From contig CAJUTJ010000047.1 of the NCBI GenBank assembly GCA_910589655.1, forward strand, positions 1 to 49,517: 49,517 nucleotides of DNA, read 5' to 3'. Made by a program: the position numbers and the translations under genes. Of this stretch, positions 22,486-31,345 are shown in pieces. The notes beneath the pieces are model-generated. The model saw nothing but the letters and a program-made list of their open reading frames with translations. It did no database searches and was not told the origin of the DNA. Origin of the DNA: an uncultured Acetatifactor sp. (GTDB lineage Bacteria > Bacillota > Clostridia > Lachnospirales > Lachnospiraceae). Numbering within the stretch: position 1 is the first letter of the stretch; every line of letters starts with the position of its first letter.

Positions 22486-23566
22486 AACTGATATTCAGAT
22501 CCACATATCCCGCGATTCCGTCGATATTTCCGGTCTTGCTGTACTGCCACATGGTAAACTTGTAAGGATAGTCGGGAATATCCGCTTCCTGAGCCAGCCA
22601 TACATCATAGGCAGTGAGCTTTGACATATCAATCTCTTTGATCAGCCACTGCTTATTGCCGTAGATAATTGTTTTGTAACCGGCAGCGGCAATCGTATCC
22701 AGAAAAGCCTTTGTGATAGCGGTTCTCTCCGTCTTGGAAAGCGTATCCGTTCTGGCGGTATCGTTTTCGATCAGCTCCATATCAAACGCCACGGGATACG
22801 TGATCTGATATTCCCCCAGATTCTCTATGACCAGATTGGCTTCCTCTATAGCTTCATCCACCGTGACGGCCTGAGAATAGAAATATACCCCCACGTCAAG
22901 TCCTGCATCCGTGGCTCTCTTAATGTTATCGCTGAAATATTCGTCCACGATGAGCTGGCCCGTACCGTACCCCCTGGCTCCCACACGTATCATCACAAAA
23001 TGAATCCCCGCTTTTTTTACCTTTACGAAATCTATATAATCCTGAAATTTCGACACGTCAATTCCTACAAAGGAAACCTGCTTGCCGTCCTCATAATATT
23101 TCATCAGGTCGGACTGGCATACCAGCTTGGTAAAATCATAATCGTGTTTGGGCAGGTAGGGACTGATCAGTACCCATTCCTCCTTACCGTTTGAATATTG
23201 AATCAGTGTATGCTTTCCGTCCGTGGCCGGATCGCTCTGCACCGCCTCCGAACTCGCCGCAGGCTCCGGTGTCACAGAGGGCGAAGGGGAAGGAGGGTAC
23301 ATATCCCAAAAATCAAGATCGTCAGGCGTCAGCTTGCTGCCCGAGAGAATCTCGTCGGTATCCGGATACACAATACCGGAAGAAGCCGGCTGTGGCGTCT
23401 GTTGTGTACTCTGCACCGCATTGTGGTTTCCGCTCCCTCTATCGTCATGATTTATCAACAAAACCACAACAAGAATTACCGCCACAAACATGGTCACTGC
23501 CACAATAGCAGACACCACCGTGGGCGTCAGCCCCGAACGGTCATCATAATCATCAGGTAATCTCAT
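22463..23566 (-). CDS. Membrane-anchored GH25 lysozyme-like protein
   Basis: A 367-residue protein: cytoplasmic N-terminus, one membrane segment (about 15-38), a Ser/Pro/Thr-rich linker to about 120, then a glycoside hydrolase family 25 domain (about 165-365) of the N-acetylmuramidase type. The GH25 active-site pattern is visible as GIDVSKFQ (Asp170) and PVAFDMEL (Asp262, Glu264), and the domain ends with the usual MWQYSKTGNIDGI and VDLN. It likely cuts peptidoglycan glycan strands outside the membrane. AGGAGAAAG upstream supports the start. Its 3' end overlaps the convergent AP2 gene; the nearest minus-strand terminator-like hairpins lie beyond that gene, at 21567 and 21515. Confidence 0.9.
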   Translation of the reverse strand: MRLPDDYDDRSGLTPTVVSAIVAVTMFVAVILVVVLLINHDDRGSGNHNAVQSTQQTPQPASSGIVYPDTDEILSGSKLTPDDLDFWDMYPPSPSPSVTPEPAASSEAVQSDPATDGKHTLIQYSNGKEEWVLISPYLPKHDYDFTKLVCQSDLMKYYEDGKQVSFVGIDVSKFQDYIDFVKVKKAGIHFVMIRVGARGYGTGQLIVDEYFSDNIKRATDAGLDVGVYFYSQAVTVDEAIEEANLVIENLGEYQITYPVAFDMELIENDTARTDTLSKTERTAITKAFLDTIAAAGYKTIIYGNKQWLIKEIDMSKLTAYDVWLAQEADIPDYPYKFTMWQYSKTGNIDGIAGYVDLNISFIDYSEK

Positions 23567-23605
23567 GGTTCTTTCTCCTACTTTACTGTCCGCCCGCCGT
23601 CCATA

Positions 23606-24403
23606 TTACAAATGCACAATCGACTTCTTCGGGCACTTCTCCGCACAAACACCGCAGGCAGTGCATTTTTCCTGATCTATTGTAGCATGAAAATCCGTCA
23701 CTGTCACTGCTTTACCGGGACAATTCTTCACACAGATTCCACAGCCGATACAACCCGTGGCACATGCCTTCATAGTAACCGGCCCTTTGTCCACAGAGCT
23801 ACACGCTACGGCGAGCTTCGCTTTATAGGGAATCAAGGAAATCAAATGCTTCGGACATACCGCAATGCATTTGCCGCAGGCCTTGCAGGCTTCCCGGTCC
23901 ACCACTGCCACTCCGTTTACGATATGGATGGCGTCAAAAGGGCAGGCTTTTACACAGGTTCCGTAGCCTAAACAGCCGCTGTTGCAGGATTTCTCTCCGC
24001 CTCCGGGCACAAATCCCGCCATTCTGCAATCCTCGGCGCCGCAATATTCATAATCCTTATTAGCCTTCTCGCAGTCACCCTGACAAGCCACATAAGCCAC
24101 CTGCCGTTCCGCGCTGGCCGCTTCCACTCCCATAATTCCGGCAATCTGCCGTCCCACCGGCTCTCCGCCCACAGGACAGGCGTTCACGGCAGCTTCTCCT
24201 TTTGCAATGGCCGCCGCCAAACCGGAACAGCCCGCATAGCCGCATCCGCCGCAATTATTGCCGGGAAGGGCAGCCAATACTGCTTCTTCCTTTTCGTCCA
24301 CCTGAACTTTAAATTTAATGCCTGCAACTCCCAGAAAAAGCCCCACAAAGATACCTACCACCGCCACCACCAAGGCAGCAGTGAAAATGCCAGTTATACT
24401 CAC
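23606..24403 (-). CDS. rnfB: Rnf complex iron-sulfur subunit B
   Basis: Subunit of the membrane ferredoxin:NAD+ oxidoreductase (Rnf), which couples electron flow from reduced ferredoxin to NAD+ with Na+ or H+ export. RnfB is the likely entry point for ferredoxin electrons. The 265-residue protein has an N-terminal membrane helix, a four-cysteine 4Fe-4S site containing CGGCGYAGC (about 50-75), and then ferredoxin-like motifs: CNSGCLGYGTCVKACP, CKACGKCIAVCP, CIGCGICVKNCP and CTACGVCAEKCP. It is the last gene of rnfCDGEAB, 14 bp after rnfA. Confidence 0.95.
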   Translation of the reverse strand: MSITGIFTAALVVAVVGIFVGLFLGVAGIKFKVQVDEKEEAVLAALPGNNCGGCGYAGCSGLAAAIAKGEAAVNACPVGGEPVGRQIAGIMGVEAASAERQVAYVACQGDCEKANKDYEYCGAEDCRMAGFVPGGGEKSCNSGCLGYGTCVKACPFDAIHIVNGVAVVDREACKACGKCIAVCPKHLISLIPYKAKLAVACSSVDKGPVTMKACATGCIGCGICVKNCPGKAVTVTDFHATIDQEKCTACGVCAEKCPKKSIVHL

Positions 24404-24417
24404 GCGTCAGCCTCCTT

Positions 24418-25002
24418 CTATAACAATCCGGAAAATCCCACAAAGGCAATGGCCATCAGTCCTGCCGTCAGCAGCACGATGGGCATGCCCTGAAAGGATT
24501 TCGGAACATCATTATACTCAATTTTTTCCCGGATACCGGCCAGAATCACGATGGAAACGGTAAAGCCCACCGCCGTCGCAAAACCGTTTACCATACCCGT
24601 AAGAATTCCGTACTCCGCCTGCTCGTTGTTGATCGCTACCCCAAGCACCGCACAGTTTGTAGTGATCAGCGGCAGATACACCCCCAAGGCTTCATAGAGG
24701 GAGGGCATAGCCTTGCGCAGAAACATCTCCACAAACTGAACCAAAGCCGCAATTACCAGAATAAACACAATAGTATCCAGATATTGCACCTGAAATTTAA
24801 TTAGCACAAATTGATTAATAACGCCTGCTACAAAGCTTGCCAGAGTGATGACAAATATAACCGCACCGCCCATTCCCGCAGCCGTTTTCACTTTTCTGGA
24901 GACTCCGAGAAACGGGCACAACCCCAAAAACTGGCTCAAAACAACATTGCTGACCAGAGAGGAGCCGATTAAAATGACTAACAAATCCTTTACATTATCC
25001 AT
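24418..25002 (-). CDS. rnfA: Rnf complex membrane subunit A
   Basis: A 194-residue integral membrane subunit with about six helices, part of the ion-translocating core of Rnf. The family segments SSLVSNVVLSQFLGLCPFLG near the N-terminus and LITTNCAVLGVAI near 110-122 are present; RnfA and RnfE share this inverted-topology fold and together hold a membrane-embedded 2Fe-2S site, with Cys25-type and Cys113-type residues visible here. Its start directly abuts the rnfE stop (no gap), consistent with coupled translation. Confidence 0.95.
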   Translation of the reverse strand: MDNVKDLLVILIGSSLVSNVVLSQFLGLCPFLGVSRKVKTAAGMGGAVIFVITLASFVAGVINQFVLIKFQVQYLDTIVFILVIAALVQFVEMFLRKAMPSLYEALGVYLPLITTNCAVLGVAINNEQAEYGILTGMVNGFATAVGFTVSIVILAGIREKIEYNDVPKSFQGMPIVLLTAGLMAIAFVGFSGLL

Positions 25003-25884
25003 TTACTTCTCCTCCTCCACCAAGTCTATGTATTCAAAACCGTCCGTCGGTTCGGGCTGTCTTTGAACCGGCTGTTCCGTTCTTCTCTTCGTCGTACCGT
25101 CCTGCCGGCTTTGAGCCGGCTGTTCCGTAATCTTTTTTGCGGCGCTGTCCGCCCGTTTCGCAGTGGACTTTGCCGTTGCCCTCTTCTCGGTACCGGCTTC
25201 ATAAAATCGCCTCTTGCAGCCTTGGTACGAACAGTTCATGCAGTCCTCACTGCAGCCGGAACCGATCTTCTCATAAGGCTTTCCTTCTTTTTTCCGCCTG
25301 TTCTTAATATAATTCTGCAGCGCCACCAACATCGCCAATACGAAAAAGGCTCCGGGCGCCTGACCGAAAATGCGGATGGGTTCAAATCCCTCCGGCATCA
25401 GTGCAACGCCAAAAATCTTTCCCGCACCCAAAAGCTCACGGAACGCACCGATGCAAGTCAATGCAAAGGAAAATCCCAATCCCATTCCGATACCGTCGAA
25501 CAGGGAGGGAATCGGCGGATTGGAGTATGCGTAGCTCTCCGCCCGGCCTAATATAATACAGTTTACAACAATCAGAGGAATATAAACCCCCAATGATTTA
25601 TTCAATGCCGGCAGATATGCCTCCAGCAGTAACTGCACAACAGTTACAAAAGAAGCTATCACTACGATAAACGCCGGAATACGCACTCTGCCGGGAATCA
25701 CCTTGCGCAGCAAAGAAATAAACAGGTTGCTCAACGCCAGAACCGCCATGGTGGTAAGCCCCATTCCCAGACCGTTCACGGCCGAAGTCGTGACTGCCAG
25801 TGTGGGACACATTCCCAGCATCAGGACAAACGTCGGATTCTCTTTTACCAGACCGTTATAAAGTCTTTCGCCAGCCTTATTCAT
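25003..25884 (-). CDS. rnfE: Rnf complex membrane subunit E with Cys-rich C-terminal extension
   Basis: Integral membrane Rnf subunit, paralogous to RnfA, with about six helices over residues 1-195 (NPTFVLMLGMCPTLAVTTSA, IVVNCIILGRAESYA). The 293-residue length exceeds the usual 200-235: after the membrane part it continues with Cys211-X3-Cys215-X2-Cys218-X4-Cys223, then a Lys/Gln/Pro-rich tail ending GFEYIDLVEEEK. The extension should be cytoplasmic and could bind a metal or cluster; its role is unknown to me. The ATG at 25884 has GGAGG eight bases upstream and overlaps the rnfG stop by 8 bp. Confidence 0.93.
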   Translation of the reverse strand: MNKAGERLYNGLVKENPTFVLMLGMCPTLAVTTSAVNGLGMGLTTMAVLALSNLFISLLRKVIPGRVRIPAFIVVIASFVTVVQLLLEAYLPALNKSLGVYIPLIVVNCIILGRAESYAYSNPPIPSLFDGIGMGLGFSFALTCIGAFRELLGAGKIFGVALMPEGFEPIRIFGQAPGAFFVLAMLVALQNYIKNRRKKEGKPYEKIGSGCSEDCMNCSYQGCKRRFYEAGTEKRATAKSTAKRADSAAKKITEQPAQSRQDGTTKRRTEQPVQRQPEPTDGFEYIDLVEEEK

Positions 25885-26518
25885 GGAGCGCACCTCCCTT
25901 CAACAGTTCAAGGGCTGTTTTCAGTCCCCCGTTTACGGCATTTGTGACTGCTTTTGTGGTAATTGTGGCCGATGCAATGGCATCCACCTCATTGGTGCCC
26001 GGTGCCGCGCCCGTCTTCGTATAGACAAAGCTGTCTACCTTCCTGCCTTCAAACTGCGGCACCAGTACATTGGGAGCCTCCATGCCCAATCCGGCCGTTT
26101 CGCTGATTTCCAAAATAGACACACCGTTCACGGTTCCGTCCGCCCCCACACCTACATAAAGCACTATGTCACCGCCATAGCCCTTGGTGGAAACGGCCTC
26201 CACCACATAACCGTAAAAGCCTGCCCCGTCAGAAGCACTGTAGATCTTACCGATTTCCACATTCTCTTGAGCCAGCTCTTCCTGCAGCGCCGGGGAAGGC
26301 GTGACGTCAAGCACTTCAAAGGCAAGCTCCGTCCCGTTTTCTTTTGCCTGTGGAAACACGGCGATACAGGCCTCTTTTACGGCACGCTCCTGTTGAATTC
26401 TCCGGGGTTCTTTCGTCACCTCATATACCAGCCCCAGAAGCAGTCCTGACAATAATGTAATGACAAAAAGAACCCCCGCCTCTCTGAGCATTGTCTTTAC
26501 ATCGCTTTTCTCTCTCAT
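25877..26518 (-). CDS. rnfG: Rnf complex FMN-binding subunit G
   Basis: A 213-residue subunit with one N-terminal membrane helix (VLFVITLLSGLLLGLVYEV) and an extracytoplasmic FMN-binding domain. The flavin is attached covalently to a threonine in an S-(G/A)-A-T motif, seen here as IASATITTKAV near residues 183-193. Electrons pass between RnfD, RnfG and the rest of the chain. The start overlaps the rnfD stop in an ATGA arrangement (26515-26518), and the end overlaps rnfE by 8 bp, so the three are tightly coupled. Confidence 0.94.
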   Translation of the reverse strand: MREKSDVKTMLREAGVLFVITLLSGLLLGLVYEVTKEPRRIQQERAVKEACIAVFPQAKENGTELAFEVLDVTPSPALQEELAQENVEIGKIYSASDGAGFYGYVVEAVSTKGYGGDIVLYVGVGADGTVNGVSILEISETAGLGMEAPNVLVPQFEGRKVDSFVYTKTGAAPGTNEVDAIASATITTKAVTNAVNGGLKTALELLKGGALHE

Positions 26519-27456
26519 GCCCGTTTACCTCCTCTCCGATAACCGAAGGCAACCGGTTTCGTCATTTTCTCAATCAAAGGCACCAGAAGGTTTCCTAAAA
26601 TGATCGCATAGGACACACCTTCCGCTCCGGGCCCGAAAATTCTGAAAATCCCCGTCATAATCCCTAAAAATACACCGAACACATACTGTCCTTTTATGGT
26701 GATGGGTCTTGTCACATAATCCGTGGCCATGAAAAACGCTCCCAGCATAAGCCCGCCGCCTGCCAGCTGAGCAGACAGATACGCGGGATCAAACCCCTGT
26801 CCGCCGAAAATTCCTGCAAACAGCAGAAAAGTAATTATGTAGCTTCCCGGAATCTTCAAGTCAATCACGCCCAGCGCCAACAGGATACAGGCTCCTGCCG
26901 CCAGCGCCACCACCGATGTCTCCCCGATGGTTCCCGCGGTATGTCCCAGAACCATATCCATAACATTTACCTGCTCCCCCGCTTTCAGTGCGGCCAGCGG
27001 CGTTGCCCCTGTATAAACATCGCACTCGAAAGCAGTCATTGCCGTGGGAAACGATATCAACAGGAAACATCTCGCTGCCAGAGCAGGATTCATAAAATTC
27101 TGTCCCAGACCGCCAAAGAGCATCTTTACCACCAAAATCGCAAACACCCCGCCCAAAGCTGCCATCCAGAGGGGAATTGTTACCGGCAGATTTAAAGCCA
27201 GCAGCAGCCCCGTCACCACGGCAGACAAATCGGAGACAGAAGTTTTCTTTTTATACAGTCCAAACAAAAATTCCGTTAAAACCGTACTGGCTACGGTCAC
27301 AAGAATCACCCACAGCGCCCTTATGCCGAAATTGTAAATTCCAAAGCCGGCAGCAGGCATCAAGGCAACGGCTACGGCCAGCATAATTCCGTTGGTAGTC
27401 ACCTTGGAACGGATATGTGGGTTAGATGATACTTTCATTCGTTCACTCACTGACAC
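26515..27456 (-). CDS. rnfD: Rnf complex membrane subunit D
   Basis: A 313-residue polytopic membrane subunit (NqrB/RnfD family) with about ten helices. It carries covalently bound FMN at the threonine of the motif TGATPL, visible as DVYTGATPLAALK at about residues 152-164, and is thought to be central to ion transport. The N-terminus SSNPHIRSKVTTNGIM is typical. It follows rnfC after a gap of 97 bp that holds no gene, the only sizeable gap in the operon. Confidence 0.95.
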   Translation of the reverse strand: MSVSERMKVSSNPHIRSKVTTNGIMLAVAVALMPAAGFGIYNFGIRALWVILVTVASTVLTEFLFGLYKKKTSVSDLSAVVTGLLLALNLPVTIPLWMAALGGVFAILVVKMLFGGLGQNFMNPALAARCFLLISFPTAMTAFECDVYTGATPLAALKAGEQVNVMDMVLGHTAGTIGETSVVALAAGACILLALGVIDLKIPGSYIITFLLFAGIFGGQGFDPAYLSAQLAGGGLMLGAFFMATDYVTRPITIKGQYVFGVFLGIMTGIFRIFGPGAEGVSYAIILGNLLVPLIEKMTKPVAFGYRRGGKRA

Positions 27457-27553
27457 TTCCTCCTAATTCCAGTTCCTTTTATTTTATTCTATTCCGGTTC
27501 AATACCGTTTTATTTCGGTTCCGGCTCTTTCTCCGGCAGCCGTTTGAGTCCGG

Positions 27554-28870
27554 TTATTTTTTTCTCTTGGCAAGCTGAATCTTGCGCATGGCCTTTATTT
27601 CCTGTGTCAAGGGACGTTTTGCCGGACAGATAAAGCTGCAGCAGCCGCATTCGCAGCATTCCATGCCGTCATTTTTCAGAAATGCCTCTTCATCAAAATG
27701 CTCCGCATAGTCCGCAAGCCTGCTCGGAATTACACGCCCCGGACAGACTTCCACACATCTTCCGCAGTTAATGCAAGGCCCCGGCTCCATAGCGGAAACC
27801 TCGTCCCGGGTCAATGCCAGCAAGGCAGTGGATGTCTTTGTAGTGGGCACATTCCATTCAAACATGGCAAACCCCATCATGGGGCCGCCGCAGATCACTT
27901 TTTCGGGCTGTTCCTTAAATCCCCCCGCCGCCTCGATCAGTTCACTGTAGCTGGTACCGATGGGCACACGGAAATTACGTGGATCCGCAATAGCATCTCC
28001 CGTCACCGTAACGATTCTCTCCGTTAAAGGATGCCCTTCCGCGATGGCTCTGTATACTGCCACTATCGTATCCACGTTATTCACCACGCATCCTGCATCT
28101 GCCGGAAGCATGGAGGAATTTATTTTTCTGCCGGTAGCGGCGTATATCAGCTGCCGCTCCGCTCCCTGAGGATATTTGGTCTTTAAAGCCTTTACACTGA
28201 TCTGAGATTCGTCCTTGGTCAGCTTCCGCAGCAAATCTATACAATCCGGCTTATTGTCCTCCACTGCCAAAATGCCATGGGCATTTTCGAACAGTCTCAA
28301 AATAATCTTCAAGCCGCCTATCAGCTTCTCGGGCTCCTCCAGCATTCTCCGGTAATCGGATGTCAGATAAGGTTCACACTCCGCACAATTTGCAATCACA
28401 TAATCTATTTTTTCAGGCTCTTTCGGCGACAGTTTTACATGTGTGGGGAATCCCGCGCCCCCCATGCCCACAATACCCGCCTCCCGGATACAGAAAATAA
28501 TATCCTCTTTGCTCATGTCCTCCACGGAAACCACAGGGGCATATGCAACACTTTCATATTTGGCGTCATTATCCAAGACAATGCTCATGACCATATCGCC
28601 GGTAACGACTCGTCTGGGTTCAATCGCCTTTACCGTTCCTGAGACAGATGCATAGATAGGAGCCGATACGAAAGCGCCTCCCTCCGCTATCTTTTGCCCC
28701 GCCAGCACCTTATCCCCCTTGGCTACAAGCGCTTTGGCCGGCGCCCCTATATGCTGGCTCAAAGGATATACCACTTCGCCCTTGGGCAGAAGGTTCGTTA
28801 TTGCTTTATCCTTGGAGAGGTCTTTTCCGTCATAAGGGTGTATACCGCCTACAAACGTAAATTTTGCCAT
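27554..28870 (-). CDS. rnfC: Rnf complex NADH-binding subunit C
   Basis: First gene of rnfCDGEAB. RnfC binds NAD(H) and FMN on the cytoplasmic face. The 438-residue protein has an N-terminal barrel-sandwich segment (QHIGAPAKALVAKGDKVLAGQ), the Rossmann-like NADH/FMN region (GIVGMGGAGFPTHVKL, NCAECEPYL), a SLBB-like part, and two 4Fe-4S motifs near 368-415 (CINCGRCVEVCP and CCECGCCSFICP). The length is normal for the short Clostridial form without the long C-terminal repeats of proteobacterial RnfC. Transcription probably starts in 28880-28960, but no convincing promoter was found. Confidence 0.95.
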   Translation of the reverse strand: MAKFTFVGGIHPYDGKDLSKDKAITNLLPKGEVVYPLSQHIGAPAKALVAKGDKVLAGQKIAEGGAFVSAPIYASVSGTVKAIEPRRVVTGDMVMSIVLDNDAKYESVAYAPVVSVEDMSKEDIIFCIREAGIVGMGGAGFPTHVKLSPKEPEKIDYVIANCAECEPYLTSDYRRMLEEPEKLIGGLKIILRLFENAHGILAVEDNKPDCIDLLRKLTKDESQISVKALKTKYPQGAERQLIYAATGRKINSSMLPADAGCVVNNVDTIVAVYRAIAEGHPLTERIVTVTGDAIADPRNFRVPIGTSYSELIEAAGGFKEQPEKVICGGPMMGFAMFEWNVPTTKTSTALLALTRDEVSAMEPGPCINCGRCVEVCPGRVIPSRLADYAEHFDEEAFLKNDGMECCECGCCSFICPAKRPLTQEIKAMRKIQLAKRKK

Positions 28871-28939
28871 AATTCTCGTCCTTTCTCTCTTGTCAGCTTC
28901 TGATAGTTTAAATATACTATTTTTTTCAATAAAATACTA

Positions 28940-28969
28940 CTGCAAAATAAAAAATTGTGTTATTATAAT
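28940..28969 (+). promoter_or_regulatory. Possible promoter of the YprB-like gene
   Basis: TATAAT at 28964-28969 with a poor -35 (CTGCAA at 28940-28945). It lies in the divergent rnfC/yprB-like interval; 28980-29110 also holds a small GGGCA/TGCCC hairpin but no recognised element. Confidence 0.35.
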
Positions 28970-29134
28970 GATGTGAACAGGAACTATTTCCCAAGCAAAG
29001 ACAGCGGCGGAAAGCACGGACAAATACACCGCAAATTTTCCTTTCTGCGGCTGCGGCAGCTTCGGGCAATCATGGTTTGTGCCCTTATCAGCGGCATAAT
29101 TGTTCATATTAACATAAAATAGTTGGAGGCAGTA

Positions 29135-30238
29135 ATGAGGATTTCGAAAGAAACTATCGAAAATTTTAGAATTTCCTATCCCCTAGAGAAACTGGCGCCT
29201 TTAGAGCGTATCCTCTTTTTAGATATTGAGACCACCGGTTTTACGGCCCGTTCTTCCTATTTGTATCTGATCGGGTGCGCATATTATCAGAGCGGGAGCT
29301 GGCATACCATACAATGGCTTGCCGAAAATTATGAGCAGGAAGCCGTTATTCTGCGGGCGTTTTTTGATTTTGCAAAATTTTTCCGTTATCTGGTTCATTT
29401 TAACGGCAATAATTTCGATCTCCCGTTTATCACACAGAAATGTGAACAGCTCTCCCTTCCGTATACCTTTCAAGGTTTTCAGGGCATAGATCTGTACAAG
29501 CGGATTGTTCCTTATAAATATTTTCTCAAACTGCCGAACTGCAAGCAGAAGACTCTGGAACAGTTTTTAGGCATTGACCGCAAAGATGTTTTTAACGGCG
29601 GCGAATTAATCGGAATCTATCAAGATTACGTTAAAAATCCCAGTGAATTTGCCGAAAATGCTTTGTTGATTCACAATGCGGACGACTTAAAGGGAATGCT
29701 GGAAACCCTTCCTATGCTGACTTATTACGATTTATTTAACGAACCGGTAAAAGCGAGAAAAGTTCAGGCGAATTCTTATAAGGACATACACGGGAACAGA
29801 CGCCGTGAGCTGCTGATTACATTATCCTTAGAGAACCAGCTCCCCAGATCCATCGCCTGTGCCGTGGGCGGATGCTACTTCCGTGGAGAGGGCGCGGAGG
29901 CATGTATTAAGGTGCCGATTTATGAAGAAGAATTAAAATATTTTTACTCCAATTATCATGACTATTATTATCTTCCTACCGAAGATGTTGCCCTACATAA
30001 ATCCGTGGCAAAATTTGTGGACAAAAACCACCGTATCCCTGCTTCGGCCGCAAACTGCTATACCCGTAAAACGGCAAGTTATCTGCCACAATGGGAATTG
30101 TTATTTCTCCCCTTTTTCAAGAGGGATTACAAGAGCCGCGAACTGTTCTTTGAATTGACGGACGAATTAAAAAGAAACCGGCAGGCATTCTCCCAATATG
30201 CCTCCCATGTTTTGAACATGATGGCTTCCTCCTATTAA
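29135..30238 (+). CDS. YprB-like RNase H-fold exonuclease domain protein
   Basis: A 367-residue protein with an RNase H-like / DnaQ-like 3'-5' exonuclease fold in residues 25-210. The metal-binding pattern is visible: FLDIETTGF (DxE motif), HFNGNNFDLPF (Exo II-like) and HNADDLKGM (Exo III-like YxxxD variant). This matches the YprB family of bacterial RNase H-like proteins. The C-terminal 150 residues have no recognised domain. The start at 29135 has GGAGG five bases upstream; a TTG at 29123 would extend it by four residues but overlaps the ribosome binding site. Single plus-strand gene ending at a palindromic terminator. Confidence 0.82.
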   Translation: MRISKETIENFRISYPLEKLAPLERILFLDIETTGFTARSSYLYLIGCAYYQSGSWHTIQWLAENYEQEAVILRAFFDFAKFFRYLVHFNGNNFDLPFITQKCEQLSLPYTFQGFQGIDLYKRIVPYKYFLKLPNCKQKTLEQFLGIDRKDVFNGGELIGIYQDYVKNPSEFAENALLIHNADDLKGMLETLPMLTYYDLFNEPVKARKVQANSYKDIHGNRRRELLITLSLENQLPRSIACAVGGCYFRGEGAEACIKVPIYEEELKYFYSNYHDYYYLPTEDVALHKSVAKFVDKNHRIPASAANCYTRKTASYLPQWELLFLPFFKRDYKSRELFFELTDELKRNRQAFSQYASHVLNMMASSY

Positions 30239-30295
30239 GGCTTTCTCCTATTAGGGCTTTCGCTCTATTTAGAATTACCCGCTCTTCCACATCCA

Positions 30296-30321
30296 AAAAG
30301 GAACCGATATCGGTTCCTTTT
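30296..30321. terminator. Bidirectional terminator between yprB-like and cheR
   Basis: A perfect 26-bp palindrome, AAAAGGAACCGAT followed by its reverse complement, giving a GC stem with T4 on either strand between two convergent genes. The remaining 30322-30547 holds only a small hairpin AGGAAGC/GCTTCCT (30428-30448) and no gene. Confidence 0.88.
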
Positions 30322-30547
30322 ATTGTTATAGAATAATACGTATTTTTATAGAATTGTTATATGCTATTAGAAATGTTTCTTGTAATGAATCGCTTTCTGT
30401 TTTTACAAGAATATTAAACTATATTTCAGGAAGCAAGAACAGCTTCCTACAACCGGGACAGTGATAGGAAACCGCCCTTTCGTATTAATTATATGTAATA
30501 CACCTATCTGCTTTTCATGTCCAAGAAAAGTAAGCTGTATTTACGTT

Positions 30548-31324
30548 TTAAGACTTCTGGTAGAAGAAAGAATTCTTCCTCTCATAGCCTATTTCCTTGT
30601 AATTGATAATCTGCTCCGTACTGCCGATGAACAACACGCCTCCGTCAGCCAAAGAACGACTGAATTTGCAGAATACCTCATCCTTTGCTTCCTCGGTAAA
30701 ATAAATCAATACGTTCCGGCAGACAATAAGATGATAATTCTTCGGATAAGGATCTTTCAGCAGATTATGTTCTTTAAACTCAACACGCTCCTTGATTTCA
30801 TCCGCAATCTTATAGGAAGGACCGACCTTTGTAAAATACTTTTTCTTCAGGTCGTCCGGTACGGACGCGATACTTTTCTCATTATATATGCCGACTTTTG
30901 CTTTCGCAATAATCTGCTTATCAAGGTCGGTCGCAAATATCTTAATGCTGTTTAAAGGCAGATATCTGGACAAGGCCATCACAAGTGAGTACGGCTCATC
31001 GCCTGTGGAACAAGCCGCGCTCCAAATCTTGAGATTTTTGCCAAATTTTCTGATTAATTCCGGAAATACTTCCTCGTCAATCAGCTTCCACTGTTCGGGG
31101 TTACGGTAAAATTCGGATACATTAATAGTAATGTAACTCACAAACTCGTCAAACAGATTTTTATCCGTTTTAAGCTTGGCAACATACTTTTCATATCCTT
31201 CTATCTTATGTTTGGTAATCAGGGTATCAATACGGCGCTTCATCTGCTTTTCTTTATAACAATCCAAGTCTATCGATGTCAGCGCTAGTATCTCCTTCTT
31301 AAAATATACATAATCATATGACAT
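30548..31324 (-). CDS. CheR-family protein-glutamate methyltransferase
   Basis: A 258-residue SAM-dependent methyltransferase of the CheR type, which methylates glutamates of chemoreceptors. The N-terminal helical CheR_N domain (1-75) is followed by the catalytic fold with the motif IWSAACSTGDEPYSLVMALS (about 98-117), IFATDLDKQIIAKAK and LIVCRNVLIYF. No other chemotaxis or flagellar gene is in the window, so it may be part of a scattered set. It follows rpsA by 21 bp on the same strand and may be co-transcribed. Confidence 0.9.
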   Translation of the reverse strand: MSYDYVYFKKEILALTSIDLDCYKEKQMKRRIDTLITKHKIEGYEKYVAKLKTDKNLFDEFVSYITINVSEFYRNPEQWKLIDEEVFPELIRKFGKNLKIWSAACSTGDEPYSLVMALSRYLPLNSIKIFATDLDKQIIAKAKVGIYNEKSIASVPDDLKKKYFTKVGPSYKIADEIKERVEFKEHNLLKDPYPKNYHLIVCRNVLIYFTEEAKDEVFCKFSRSLADGGVLFIGSTEQIINYKEIGYERKNSFFYQKS

Positions 31325-31345
31325 GACAATCTACCGTCCCGCCTT

